Source: Gaeumannomyces sp. JS-464 (taxonomy: Eukaryota; Ascomycota; Sordariomycetes; Magnaporthales; Magnaporthaceae). Taken from it: a DNA stretch of 64,000 bases. Location of the stretch: the NCBI GenBank assembly GCA_002197995.1, contig NGZR01000001.1:10807501-10871500 (forward strand), in the 5' to 3' direction. Within the stretch, counting starts at the first letter, position 1; the number at the start of each line of letters is the position of its first letter. The position numbers were made by a program, and so were the translations under genes. The notes under the pieces are model-generated. The model was not told the DNA's origin. It was given only the letters and a program-made list of their open reading frames with translations, and searched no databases. This document shows, piece after piece, positions 1-12,430 of this stretch.

Positions 1-2175
1 ATTATAGTAATCCTTTTAACAATATGCGAAGTATCGCACTCGTTTTGGCCGGTAAAAATGGTGGATTTAATAAACTGGATTTAAAAAAATCAATAATCCG
101 TTTAATGCTCGTTAATATTTTTTAAATATAAAAACTTTTTTTTTCTTTTAATATTTAAACCATTTTTTTTCGGTATATTAATTCGCAGCGCCGGTTACGC
201 GTTTTATTAAATTAAGTTTAGCATTTTTATATACGCGGGGCATTTTAATTCCGGCTTATTTTTATTTGGGTTTTTTTAATTTAAAAGGTTAAATATTTTA
301 GCATAAGGTTGGATAGTTTTTACCGGCGTATATTATCGGAAATTCGGTCGGACATTTATTTTTTTATTATGTTTTATATTCCGTTTTTTACGGCGGAAAG
401 CCAATATAGGCGTAATTTTATAATAATGGATGTAAACCCGGTTACGGTTATTTACCCGGAAAAGGCTATGGATAAACCGTCGTCGCAATTTGTTTAGCGG
501 AAATCGGTGTCGTATTTTTCACGTTTACCTGCTTTAAAAATCCGGGACATTAGTTTTACTTTATATTAGCAATAGCCAAAGCAAGGTAATTAAAAAAAGC
601 TATCGTTTTCCTTATTTAATTGTTTTATAAACGCTTTTAACGCTTCCATTTTTAAATTTGGCGTGCCATATGGCTTCGTTTTTACGAATAATGGTTTATG
701 CATTTGCATAAACATATAATTCCCGTTTAACCACGTGGTATTTACCTTGTTATATTTACGCGGGTTTTTATTGCCAAATAAATGCATAATAACCCCAGCT
801 TTCGAAATGTACCTTTTTAAAGTACTTATCCGTTATTAAAAAATTGTTTTAGCATTTTAGCATTTGCTTATAATGTTTAAGCATATCCTTATCGTTTAAT
901 AGCACGTTATTAATTACTAAGTATTTTTTAATGCTATTAAGCAGCGAAGCATTTTAATAGCCATTTATATAATTATGTAAGCTTAGGCTTTTAGCTTATA
1001 TTGTTTTAAACAGTTTTATTACACCATATAAATACAATAATTTGTGTCGTCCTATCGATAAAAGATAAAATTAGCTATATGTATAAAAGGTTCGGCGAAA
1101 GGCTTTTTAAAAGCCTTTTTAAAATGAAAGGTTTAAACCGTAAACCGGATTTAATAAAATACAATAAACAATGGTTATAAACTGGGTTTACCTTTTAAAG
1201 GGTCCCGTAGCGAAAAACGAGCGAAAAAGGGGGTTATAGCGTACCTTGTTTTTTTTACAAGTTTTTTTACATCCATTTAATAATTTTTATAAAAAATCCT
1301 ATACGCCGTCTAATATTAAACTAACATATTCCGGGATTGGCATACGAAATACGTTATCGGCGTAGGCTTTTACATTTGTGTAATGCAAAATTAATTCGCT
1401 AAAGCCCTTTTCGCGGAACTTTAAAAAAAATCCGTACGGTCGGATGTTTTTACAGCCGCATATTAAAAGTTTGCTTTAAAGTTTTTGCGTAGCCTTTTTA
1501 GCTTAATTATTTTACCGCTAACGAATTCGAACTAGCTTTTCCGTTTATAAAAGTATTTTTAAACAGCTAATAGCTGCTTAATTCGCTTAATATTTGGATA
1601 AAATCGCCTAATATCGAAATGCTTAAAGTTTTTAATGTTTTTCCTTTTATTCCAATTGCCGATAACGTGGTAATGTAAAGCGCCGTTTTTATAGCGCTTT
1701 TAAATTGCGTAGTAGTTAAAAAAGCTGAGCTTTGTTATCCTTTAAATTAATTTTTCGGGTTCGAAAGTGCATTTCGGGTACCTTAAAAAGACGGACTTTA
1801 ACATTAATTAGAATGGTATATTACCGACGTAAAAATCGACGACTTGCAAATCGTTTAACTGTTAGCTTGCTAATGGTAATATTGGTATTTCGTTTTGCAT
1901 AAGCCAATTAATACGTTAATTTATTAATAATGAAAATAATGGAAAAAATGTTAATTATTTAGCGAATTGTGCGTTGTGTTGGTTAAAAATGGCGTTTTTA
2001 ACAAATAACGATAGTAAAAGTGGGAAAGAAAATGGGGAAGAAACGAAGCCCCGAAAATTTAAAAAAGGGAATTTATAGTTATTATTTGCTTTGCTGCCTA
2101 AAATATTAGTTGAAAATCGGAACGCGGTGTTTTGCCTTTTTTATGCTTTTTTAACACCGCGTAAATACCAGGGCT
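1..2175. repeat. Unidentified repeat R1, copy 1 (cut by window start)
   Basis: The first bases match those from 3282 onward, and similarity runs, with indels, to about 2175. Copy 2 carries roughly 290 bp more around 4330-4740. Both copies end with a hairpin (stem GCGGTGT/ACACCGC around a T-rich loop, 2118-2157 here). Short frames without stops exist on the minus strand, for example 787-590, but I recognise no reverse transcriptase, integrase or DDE motif. The base composition is RIP-like. The element class is unknown; it could be the coding part of a DNA transposon or of a retroelement. Confidence 0.7.
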
Positions 2176-3281
2176 AATTTAATATTACAGCCTTAATGCG
2201 CGGTATTTTAATGTTTTTTTCGTGGTAATATGGGTTTTCGTACGAGGTTTGCTAAAGTTAATTAGTGTTTTGCAGCAGTTGTTTTATTGTTTTCGTAATT
2301 TGCAAAATATTATTATGTAATAGTTTAGTTTTCGCAATGATTAAATGGGACCGTATCCAATCGCAATTACGCGATGCATATATCTTTATATAAACTGCAA
2401 TATAATTAAATATAATCGGCATGTTATAGCTTTGCATAACCTTTTAACTTGCTTTTTAAAATCGGTCGTTTAAATATTCCTTTTTAGTATTACATTAGTA
2501 TTTTACGCGGAATTATTATTTATTTATTTAATCGCGATACGCGTATTTAATTAAACATGGATTTTCCCGTTATTATCGCGTTTTTATTATGTCGACCGTT
2601 TTTTTAACGCTTATAAAAAAGGGTGCTTTATTTGCCACGAGTTGCAAAATTACCCTTTTTTCGATATATTTACAATTCCGTTACAAGCGACCGATTTAAT
2701 ATCGTTACTTTTACTTTAATCGCTTTTTATACAGCACCGTTCGTTTTTCAGCTCGATTTCCTCGTTAGCGTCGCTAGCGTTATTAAATACAACCGTCGTC
2801 CGTTATATCCTCCTTTTTCGCTCCGGCACTTTTTCGACCAGCCGCACTTTTACTTTAATACTGCTTTCATTTTTTTTTTCGATATTCGGTGTACCATTTC
2901 CATTCCCATTTTCCATCGTTACCACCGCTATTATGGTTTCCGGCTTTAAAAAAGGCTACCGGCGTTACTTTTACAACGGTCGCGGTTTTAACCGTTTTGC
3001 GTCGGTAATAAAAGCTGCCACCGACTTTAAACGCCATTTTACTAGCAATTTGGTTAATAGGAATTCGAAGCCAATCCGGTATAAAATGCGTGCCGGCATT
3101 CCTAATTCTGGCTTTTTTTTACTTAATATTAAGCTTTGCCGCGGTATTAATCGCTGTTTTAACGTAAATACGGTAATACATAAAGGTATTTAGCTTAATA
3201 TATCCATTTGTGTTTTACGGTTTTGTAATATGCGCATTATTACTTACCGCTTTTTTACGGATATTTTTGCTAATATGTGGC
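2176..3281. other. Spacer between R1 copies, possibly part of the R1 element
   Basis: AT-rich sequence between the two direct R1 copies. On the minus strand about 2600-3260 reads with few stops and gives a basic, lysine/arginine-rich stretch followed by a Glu/Asn-rich stretch, with stops mostly of the kind RIP makes (TAA/TAG). That could be a decayed gag-like or transposase N-terminal part of R1. The plus-strand frames at 2623-2949 and 2933-3193 look like the antisense of it. No homologue recognised. Confidence 0.35.
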
Positions 3282-5763
3282 ATTATAGTAATCCTTTTAA
3301 CGATATGCGGAATGTCGCACTGTTTTTAGCGAATGGGGGTGGTGGATTTAGTAAATTGGATTTTTAGGAAATTAATAACCTTTATAATGCTCGTTAATGT
3401 TTCGTTAAATGTAAGGACATTTTTTCCTTATCTAATATTCGTTCGATTTTTTTCGGTTTATTAATTCGCAACGTCGGTTACGCGTTTTTTTTAAATTAAG
3501 TTTAGCATTTTTATATTCGCGGGGCTTTTTAATTTCGGCCCGTTTTTATTTGGTTTTTTTTAATTTAAAAGGTTAAGTATTTTAGTATAAAGTTTAACGG
3601 TTTTTACTGCCGTATGCCATTTAAGTTTCGGTGGGATATTATTTTTTTTATGTTATTTTATATTCCGTTTTTTACGGCGGAAAGCTAGTATAGGCTTAAT
3701 TTTATAGTTATAAATTTGGATTTTGCTATTATTATTTACCTGGAAAAGGTTATAAATAAGCCGTTATCGTCGCAGTTTATTTGGCGCAAATCGGTGTTTT
3801 ATTTTTTATGTTTGCCCGTTTTAAAAGTGCGGGATATTAGTTTTACTTTGTATTAACGATAGTTAAAACAAGTTAATTAATTAAAAAAAATTATCGTTTT
3901 TCTCGTTTAACTAATTTACAAACGCTTTTAACGCTTTTACTTTTAAATTTAGCGTGCTATATAGCTTCGCTTTTACGAATAATGGTTAATACATTTGCAT
4001 AAATATATAATTTCCGTTTAACCACGTAGCGTTTACCTTATTATACTTACGCGGGTCCTCGTTTGCTAAATATATGTAAAGTAATTTTTAGCTTTTAAAA
4101 TGTACCTTTTTAAAATATTTATCCGTTATTAAAAAGTTGTTTTAGCATTTTAGCATTTGCTTATAATGCTTAAACATATTTTTATCGCTTAGCGGCACGT
4201 TATCGATTACTAAATATTTTTTAATGCTATTAAATAGCGAAGCATTTTAAAAGCCATTTATATAATTATATAAGCTTAGGCTTTTAACTTATACAGTTTT
4301 AAAAAGCCGTATAATACTATATAAACATAGTGATTTTAATCGGCTTATTAACAAATATACTTAAATTAGTTTTAATGCATTATTTAAAATCCCCCGACGT
4401 ATTAAAAAAGGTTTTAAGCGAAGAAAGGGTAAGGCCCCCGCAAAAAGGAAAAGGGAATTTTATATAAGGCTTTTATAAATTACATTATAACGCCGTAAAC
4501 TTTTAGCAAAATTACGGATATTGTTAATCCACGTAATTTAGCGCGTGCATTTAAAAAAGGCCCACGCTTTGTAAAGCCGCAAGCTTACGGGCCGTGCGCT
4601 TTTACAAGCTTATAAAAGGGGATTTTGTAATCCCTTTTTTGTAATTAAATTCCTACATAAACATGCATTACTACAAACACCAGTTTTCCAAATTTATAAA
4701 ATTTTGTTTTTTCCTTTTTAAAAATCTCCTGGCTTATAAAAGTACCACTTTTACCAACAAATATACCTTTTAAAAAGTCCCGTAATAAAAAACGAGCGAA
4801 AAGGGGGGTTATATCGTACTTTGTTTTTTTCGCAAACCTTTTTACATCCATTTAGTAATTTTTATAAAAAGGTTTTACATACCGTTTAACGTTAAACTAA
4901 TATATTTTGGTTTTAATATACGGAACGTGTTATTAGCGTAAGCTTTTACATTTATTTAATGCAAAATTAATTCGCGGGGGGCCTTTTCGCGGAATTTGGA
5001 AAAAAATCCGTGCGGTTAGATATTTTTACAACCGTAAATCAAAAGTTTGCTTTAAGGTTTTTACGCAGCTTTTTTAGTTCGGTTATAATACCATTAACGT
5101 ATTTTAATTAGCCTTTTCGCTTTTAAAAGTATTTTTAAACAGCTAATAATTGTTTAATCCGCCCGATGTTTAAATAAAACCGTTTAATATCGAAATGTTT
5201 GGAATTTTTAATGTTTTTTTTATCCTAATTTTTAATAATATAATAATGCGGGGTGCCGTTTTTATAGCGCTTTTAAACGGCGTAATAGTTAAAAAAGTTA
5301 AACTTTTCGATTTTTTAAATAAGCTGTTTTATCGAAAGCGTGCACTTCGAGTACGTTAAAAAAACAAACTTTAATGCTAATTAAAATAATATATTACTAA
5401 TAGCAAGGTTAATAACCACGAGGTAGTTTAACTATTAGCTTATTGGTAATGTTAGTACCTCGTTTTACATAAGCGAAAAAATGTAATAATTTATTAAAAG
5501 TGAAAAAAGTGGACCAAATAATAGTAAATTAATTTATACGTCGTGTTATTAGTTGTTAAACACGGTTTATAGCATAAATAACGGCGATAATTAAAAAGGA
5601 GAAAAAAAAGGAAAGGACGACGCCCGGAAAAGTTAAAAAAGGGAAAATATATTGCTGTTTATTACTTGCTGCTTAAAACATTAGTAAAAAATTAGAACGC
5701 GGTGTCCTATTTTTTTTATACTTTTTTAACACCGCGCGAACATTAAAGCTAATTTAATAGTAG
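3282..5763. repeat. Unidentified repeat R1, copy 2, interrupted by pogo P1
   Basis: Direct repeat of the sequence from position 1; the offset is about 3281 bp at the start and about 3570 bp at the end. The terminal hairpin GCGGTGT...ACACCGC is kept (5699-5737). The repeat stops where pogo P1 inserted at a TA. Some of the sequence right of P1 (14905-15240) probably belongs to the same element: on the minus strand it holds an ATG at 15219 followed by about 48 codons before the first stop. Function unknown. Confidence 0.65.
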
Positions 5764-7328
5764 TAACGTAGTTTACCACCGAATAACACACACCACCGAG
5801 CGACATACCCACACCCGACCTCCGGTTAATTAACGCGCATGCTAACCTAATAACGCCAGCAATCCATTTAAACTATTCGGAATTATATATATCGGACGTT
5901 TTTACTTCCTTTTGGCAAATGCGCGCATTGTGTCCGGTTTTGCCGCAAATGCCACATCGCCGACGAGTCGTTATCGCCCTCCTTTTTTAACCCCTATAAT
6001 CGCGCATTTTTTGCTATAGCTATTTATTTAGCTCCTTTTAGTTTAAAGCATTTCGTATTTTTTCGATAATATGTAACCCTTTTTATCGGACACGTGTTTT
6101 TTTAACCCTCCGGCGTTTGTTTAATGCTTTGTTCGCTTTACGTAACGAAGTAACTTCGGCTTTAAAAAGGGCCATTTAATGCATAATCGAACTCGTTCTT
6201 TTTGCAAGCTGGTTTACAACCGCTAGCATTGGTATCGGAAAGCTGCTCCGGTAATTGGAAATCCAAATTTTAATATGTTCGGATTGCGAAGTTGCTTTTT
6301 TAGCTGTCCGGAGCGTTTTGGAAGTCCAAAGTTCGGGGTTGTTTAAAAGCGTTTTCGGGGGAATTAAAATCCGTAACTTTACATCCAGCTTTTCCAAAAC
6401 CGAATCCGGATTAAAAGGAGCAAAGCTAGCCTTTCGAAAACCTTTTTAAATATTTCCTTCGGTTATAAAATCGAAAAATGCCGTTTTAAACGCCGAAAAA
6501 AATTCGACCTTAATTACGTGGCTAACGTGTAACCTTAATAGGTTTTCGATTTTTCGACCGTACGCCTTTTTTAAAAGGCTAAAACATTTAACGTTAAGCG
6601 GTTAAAAGAAGTAAAACGAATGCGAAGGCATACAAAGCGTAATAATGTTATGTTTTTAGCAGTAAAGCTTAAAATCCGTCGAATGGTGGCTTTCGTAACC
6701 GTCCAGCACTAACAAACGATAAAAGCCTTTTATGCGCGATGCTATATGTTTATCGAAATGCCGAATCCATTTTAAACCGAGCTCGTTCGTAATCCACCCG
6801 TTAATATTCGTTAAAATAACCCAATCGCGTGAAAGGCTGGTTTTCGAGTACTAATTAGCCAAATGGTATTGCCTTTTAACGATAATGAAAAAAAAATCGC
6901 TTAACCGTAACAATTAACCTTTTAAATAATTATAACCCATTCCTGGTTGCTAAACTGGATTAGCTTTGTTTTACTACGGCTTTTCGATGTTGTAATAACT
7001 ATAACGGCGGCGATTATGCTTATAAAAAAGCCGGTTTTGTCGAAGTTGTAAATGTTGTTATTTAAAATGCTATATTTGGCTATAATGTTTCGTATAAAGT
7101 CGAATTAGGCAAAAACGAGCTTAGGATTTTCGCATTTGGCCTTTTGGTAGTCGTATTTTCGAATCCAGCGCGTACCGAGCTTTAGGCGGCGTTTAACGAA
7201 CTTTTCGACTTAGCATTTACTAACGGCGCGCGCGTCGCGTTCGGTAAGCAGTCGGTTGGCTATATTTTTAACATTAAAATGCCGGGGAAGGAATGCGCGA
7301 AAATCCAGCTTAAATATGTATTTAACAA

Positions 7329-7507
7329 TGTTATAATTCCGTGCTTTAGGCACGGAAATAACAGCTTAGGGGTTACTTTTAAGCCAACTCGTATATATAT
7401 AAAAACCACATAACCTTTCCTATACCTTTTTTTTCTTCCTCCTTATTTTTTAAAATAATATCATTTTAACCCCTATTAGCGACCACTTAATGCTTAAGTT
7501 TATTACA
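7329..7507 (+). repeat. 5' LTR of G1
   Basis: Direct repeat of 14422-14601, starting TGTTATAATTCC and ending TTATTACA (TG...CA). It contains the TATA-like run CGTATATATATAAAAACC near 7390-7407, a plausible core promoter. The two LTRs differ at scattered positions, mostly C/T and G/A changes. Confidence 0.9.
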
Positions 7508-8749
7508 TTTTTAAAAGATTTTTTCCTATTAAAAGCGATTATAACAATAACAATACCAAACACCACGAATAACGACGGGGGTTTAACTTTTACCCCTAAT
7601 GCCCCGACCCCTTTTTACAAAACTCGCTACTCGCTACTATTGCGAACCTTTAAGCACGATTAACCGCGGCCGAATTTAACTAACAAAAGTTCCAAAACGA
7701 CGTTAACAAGCTTTTCGTTAACCATCGTAACGATATTACACGGGTAATAACGGAATAAAAGGATTAACTTTTAGCCGCATACGCAATACTCCTCGCATTA
7801 AAACGGCTGCCTTTTAAAAACCCGACTTTATACGCCGGCTATAAAAGCGGTTTTAACGCTTAGAAAAACGCGGTCGAATATAAGCTTAACTAAAACGCGG
7901 AATTTATCGGGAATAACCGCGATAAGTTCGAATATATTTAAGCGTATTTAGCTTTAAGCATTTAAAATGTGGTACGCTTTTATTACGAAATCGAAAAATT
8001 AAATAGCACGTATAACCCAGCCGATTTTATTTTTACTTTAGTATTATTTTTAACGACCTTTATAAAAAAGCTTAAGCTTTAGCGAAGCTGGAAGTTTGCC
8101 GAATAAAGCCGGGCTAAACGTTTATTTATTTCCATACCAAATTCGAAATGCTGTTAACATTTGCTAGCGGATTAGGATAGGCGGACGAAATTAAAATTAA
8201 TTACTTTCGTTTTCGCATTTTTAACCGCATCCGTTTAACGGCGGTAACGGGCTTATACGATACCACTTTTTACTAGGAAATGGTAGCGGTATATAAACGC
8301 ATTATATAAATATTAAAAACGATCGATTTAAATAATAAATTCGGTAAAAAAGCATTATAACCCCCCGCTTTTGCTTATACCGGAGGAAATACGGAGGATA
8401 TTTTAATAACAAGTATTAACGCGGCTTATATTAACGTATAACCGCCACGTAAATTACGCGCCTTTTAAATATCTTAAAAAGAATTCCAACGGCGACGGGA
8501 ATTCAAAGCGTGTTTAAATTGTAAAAGTAAGAAATACGAGCGACGAGCTTATCGGTATCGAAACGTAGCACAGTTAAAGGAAAATAAGTTAACCCCGACT
8601 TAAAACACCGGTATTAAAAGGGGAAAAAAGTAGCCTTTAATAAAAGATTTAATTAAAAGGGGAAATTGCGGCAGCGGATATAAATTGCAACTAATAAGCC
8701 ATTTAGGAAAAAGTGGAAAAACGAATTAAAAAAAATCGAACGAAGCATA

Positions 8750-11700
8750 AACGGCCCCTTGTTTTTAATCCCGATATTGCTTAACTTTTTTTAATTTGTT
8801 AATGCATAAATGGATTTAAAATGCGAATATTACGCGGTAATAAGCGAAAAGTTTGCGATAAAACTTTAAATCGAAAAAATACGACTTTATAAACCATAAT
8901 AACTAGGAACGGTCTTAAATAAAGCCCCGTTAACCATTAAGTATTTTACTAAATGTAAAATGGATATAAATGGTTAAATAAAGCTTATTTTATTTTACAT
9001 TATTCCGGGTATGCTACGAGACGTTATTTTAGGATTTCCGTAAATAAAGCGCGAATAAGTTACTTTTAACGCGGTTTTAAGCTATTTACGGATAAGGGTA
9101 ATAAGCTAGTTCGTAATTAAAAAAGCGAAGGCTTAACTAACTTTAAAAAAACTCCCGGTAATTATTGGCAGTATTTTCGCCGCAGTTTGCCGAAAATAGC
9201 AACGAAACTTTTAATAGGGTTACGAGTTTATATTTACTTTTTTAAAGGAATAACATTAATGTTACAATTTACCGTTAAAACATTACCGCTTAACCGGTTA
9301 AAACCCAAATTGCTTTAAAAATTAGCGAAATTCGCCGACCTTTTCGATAAAACGATAGTATTAAAGTTACTTCCATACCGGGGGAATTTAAACCACCATA
9401 TTAAACTAAGGAAAATAACGACGGTTCCATTTCGGACCTTTTTTAAAAACGTTTATATAATATGCCGAAAAAATAACTTTTAAAATTACGCAAACAAATT
9501 ATTAACTTAATAAATAAAGGTTAAATTTACGCTAGTTTATTTTTAATAGCCGCGCTTATTTTAATAGTACGCAAACAGTTAAAAAGCTAGCGTTTATACG
9601 TGGATTACCGTGCATTTAACGCGATTACGCTTTAAAATCGCTATTTTTTGCCGTTAGTAAAAAAAACACTCCGCTTTTTATTAAAAGCGAAATGGTTTAC
9701 GAAAATGGACGTTAAAACCGCTTTTTACAAAATCCGGGTGGTAAAAAGCGAAAAACATTTAATAGCGTTTCGAATACGATTTAAACTATTCGAATAGCTA
9801 ATATGCCCGTTCGGATTTGCAAAAGCCCTAATAACGTTTTAACGTTATATTAACGGTGTTTTAAGTAATATTTTTAACGATTTCGTATTAGCATATTTAA
9901 ACGACGTGCTTATTTTTTCTTTGGGATTTCGCAAAAATTACATGGAATAAAAGAAGTTTTCCGTTGGTTAAAAAACGCCGGGCTAAACTTAAACTTAAAA
10001 AAAGCGATTTCGCAATATAAAAAGTTAAATATTTAAGGTTTATAATTAAAGCAAAAAAGGGAATTTAAGCCAATTTAAAAAAAATCCGCGCGATTCGCGA
10101 TTAAAAAGCGTTAAAAAAATTTAAAAAATTTCGCGGCTTTTTTAACTTCGCTAATTTTTACCGAAATTTTATCGATAAATATTCGAAAGTAATTACGCTA
10201 TTACTGGTTTTAACTAAAAAAGGGATTTCGTATTAATAGGACTTTAAAATCGATATAGCATTCGAGCGGTTAAAGCTAGCGTTTATTTAAATACCCGTGC
10301 TAGCATAATAAAACCCAAAACAAAATACGAGGCTGGAATTAAACTGTTCCGGAACGGCTTTAAAAGGTTGCTTATCCCAAAAAGGGAAAAACGGCTTATA
10401 ACGACCAATTGTTTACCACTTCGCCAAATTAAACGACGCATAACGCAATTACATTATCTACGATAAAAAACTTTTAACGGTAATAAAATGCTTAAAAACT
10501 TGGAACGCAAAATTACGAAACGTGTTTAAGCCGTTTTTAATTTTACAAATTATAAAAGTTTAAAATACTTATTTAAACCCCGAAAAATGTTCGAAAAATA
10601 AATGCGTTAAGCGGAAATATTAGTAAAATTTAATTATAATTTGCAATACCGATTAAAAAAATACGCAATATTGCCGAACGCGCTATTACGAAAAAAACAA
10701 AATAAAAAGGGAAAAATACGTAAAATAACGCTATTATAACTAATATAACCCGGTTAAAGCATAACGTTAGCAAAATTTCGTATTAATTCCGTATTTATAA
10801 CCATTTTATCCCCGAGTTAAACTTATAATAAAGCTATGCTAATACGAAAAAAAACCTTAGCATTTAACCCGGCTTAACTATTAATACAAAACCACATTTA
10901 CGTTACACCTTTTTTAACAAAAGCTATTATTTTTCGCGAATAAGTTTTAGCGAATTTATAAAACGAAGCGTTACGTCGCGATAAAATATACGAATATAAG
11001 CTCGTAGTAATTTAGCAAAATGCGCGCAATTTTTTTTTTAAAGCTAATATAAAAACGCAAATAGCAAATTGCGAAATTAATGCATAAAAAGCATTTTAAT
11101 ATAAAAGGCGGTTATAATTTCCAATTTGGGAATTATTAATTACCATTTTAATTTAAAAAGTATACGTTTTTCCGATTATGGGTTACGCGGGTTAAAATAA
11201 CATATTCGCCGTTTTATGCCGGAATTACCATTAAAATGGGATATTACGAAATATGGCATAATTCGTTCGCAATTGCAATATATACCGCAAATCCCGCCCG
11301 TTACGATAATATAAACAAAGGTTATTACGCTTTTTCCCGGTTTTAAACTAATTTTGGAAAAACATTTCGATAAATTTTATAATAAAGTTTTCCGCTACCG
11401 AAAAAAACCGGAATATTTAATAATAATTAATAATAGTTATTAAAATATATCTAATTAAAAGCTATGTATAATATAAAAGCAAAAAAATGTGTAGTAAAAT
11501 TCCGTTTTATTTAATAGCGATTTCGTAATTTCCCGAATAGTATTATATCCAATAAAAGTTCGAATTAGGTCGGAAAATTTTGGATAAAACTATATTTCCA
11601 AATGGGAATTAAATAATTACTTTTTATATCCTTCCACCCCGAAATAAACGGGGGTATAAAATAAGTAAACCAAAAGGTTTAACATTATTTACGCTGCTTT

Positions 11701-12430
11701 ATTACTTTCGCGTAAACCGATTAGTTATAACATTTTAACGTTTGCCAATTCGCGTTTAATAATAAAAATTCGACTATTACGGGATATAACTTTAACCGTT
11801 TACTTTTTGGATTTAATATTAACCCGATCCTAATATACCTTTTACCAAATAACGCGTTTAAAGCTAATAAAAAAAGGCGCGCTTTCGCTTTTTTAACCTA
11901 TTTACGCGAAAAATTAAAATTCGTTATAATAACCGCGGCATTTGCGTAATAATAATAAAAGTTCCAAGCGAATAAATTTCGCCGCCCAGCCGAAAAATAC
12001 AAAATGGGGGATAAGGTTTAGCTATCCTTTCGCAATATTAAAATAAACCGCTTTAGTAAAAAGCTAAATTAAATGGCAAATTAATATAAAATGGTCGCGG
12101 TTTTAACTCCTTTTACTGTTATATTAAATATGCGTAAAAGCATTTACTTTACCTTTTACGTGGAACTAATTAAACGAGCAACGGATAACCCGCTCCCGTT
12201 ATAAATAAATACAAACATACGATTAGGCCCGGTTTTAACCCTATTACCGAAAAATAGCGAACTTTGGAAAAAATGGTTCGTGAAAAGGATTTTAGTAATA
12301 AAAAACGCTAAAAGGCGGGGAAAAAAGCAAATATTAATAAAATGGGTAGGATAAAATAAAACGGATTAAAACCCATTGGAAAATTCCGAAAATATAACGG
12401 TAATAGCAAACTTTAAAGCGCAATAAAAAA
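8750..12430 (+). pseudogene. G1 pol: protease-RT-RNase H-integrase-chromodomain, RIP-inactivated
   Basis: Decayed Gypsy polyprotein. In order: an aspartic protease site near 8813, where an expected Asp-Ser-Gly-Cys now reads D-L-K-C; an RT block from about 9598 (YVDYRAFNAIT, then a KMDVKTAFYKIRV stretch); the RT catalytic box at about 9894, reading YLND instead of YLDD; RNase H from about 10340 (CSGTALKGCLSQKGK); an H2C2/integrase region from about 11000 to 11650; and a chromodomain-like stretch near 12310-12420 (ILIKWVG). Many TAG/TAA codons sit where family members have Trp or Gln. The losses fit G-to-A and C-to-T changes on both strands. Family assignment is secure; exact ends are not. Confidence 0.88.

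Noticed and set aside
2623..3193. Two overlapping plus-strand frames between the R1 copies
   Set aside because: Phe/Tyr-rich translation typical of the antisense of basic coding DNA; the minus strand looks more like former coding sequence.
1..5763. R1 direct copies considered as a pair of very long LTRs
   Set aside because: No TG...CA ends, no target duplication and no primer-binding or polypurine site seen at the borders; the first copy is also cut by the window start.
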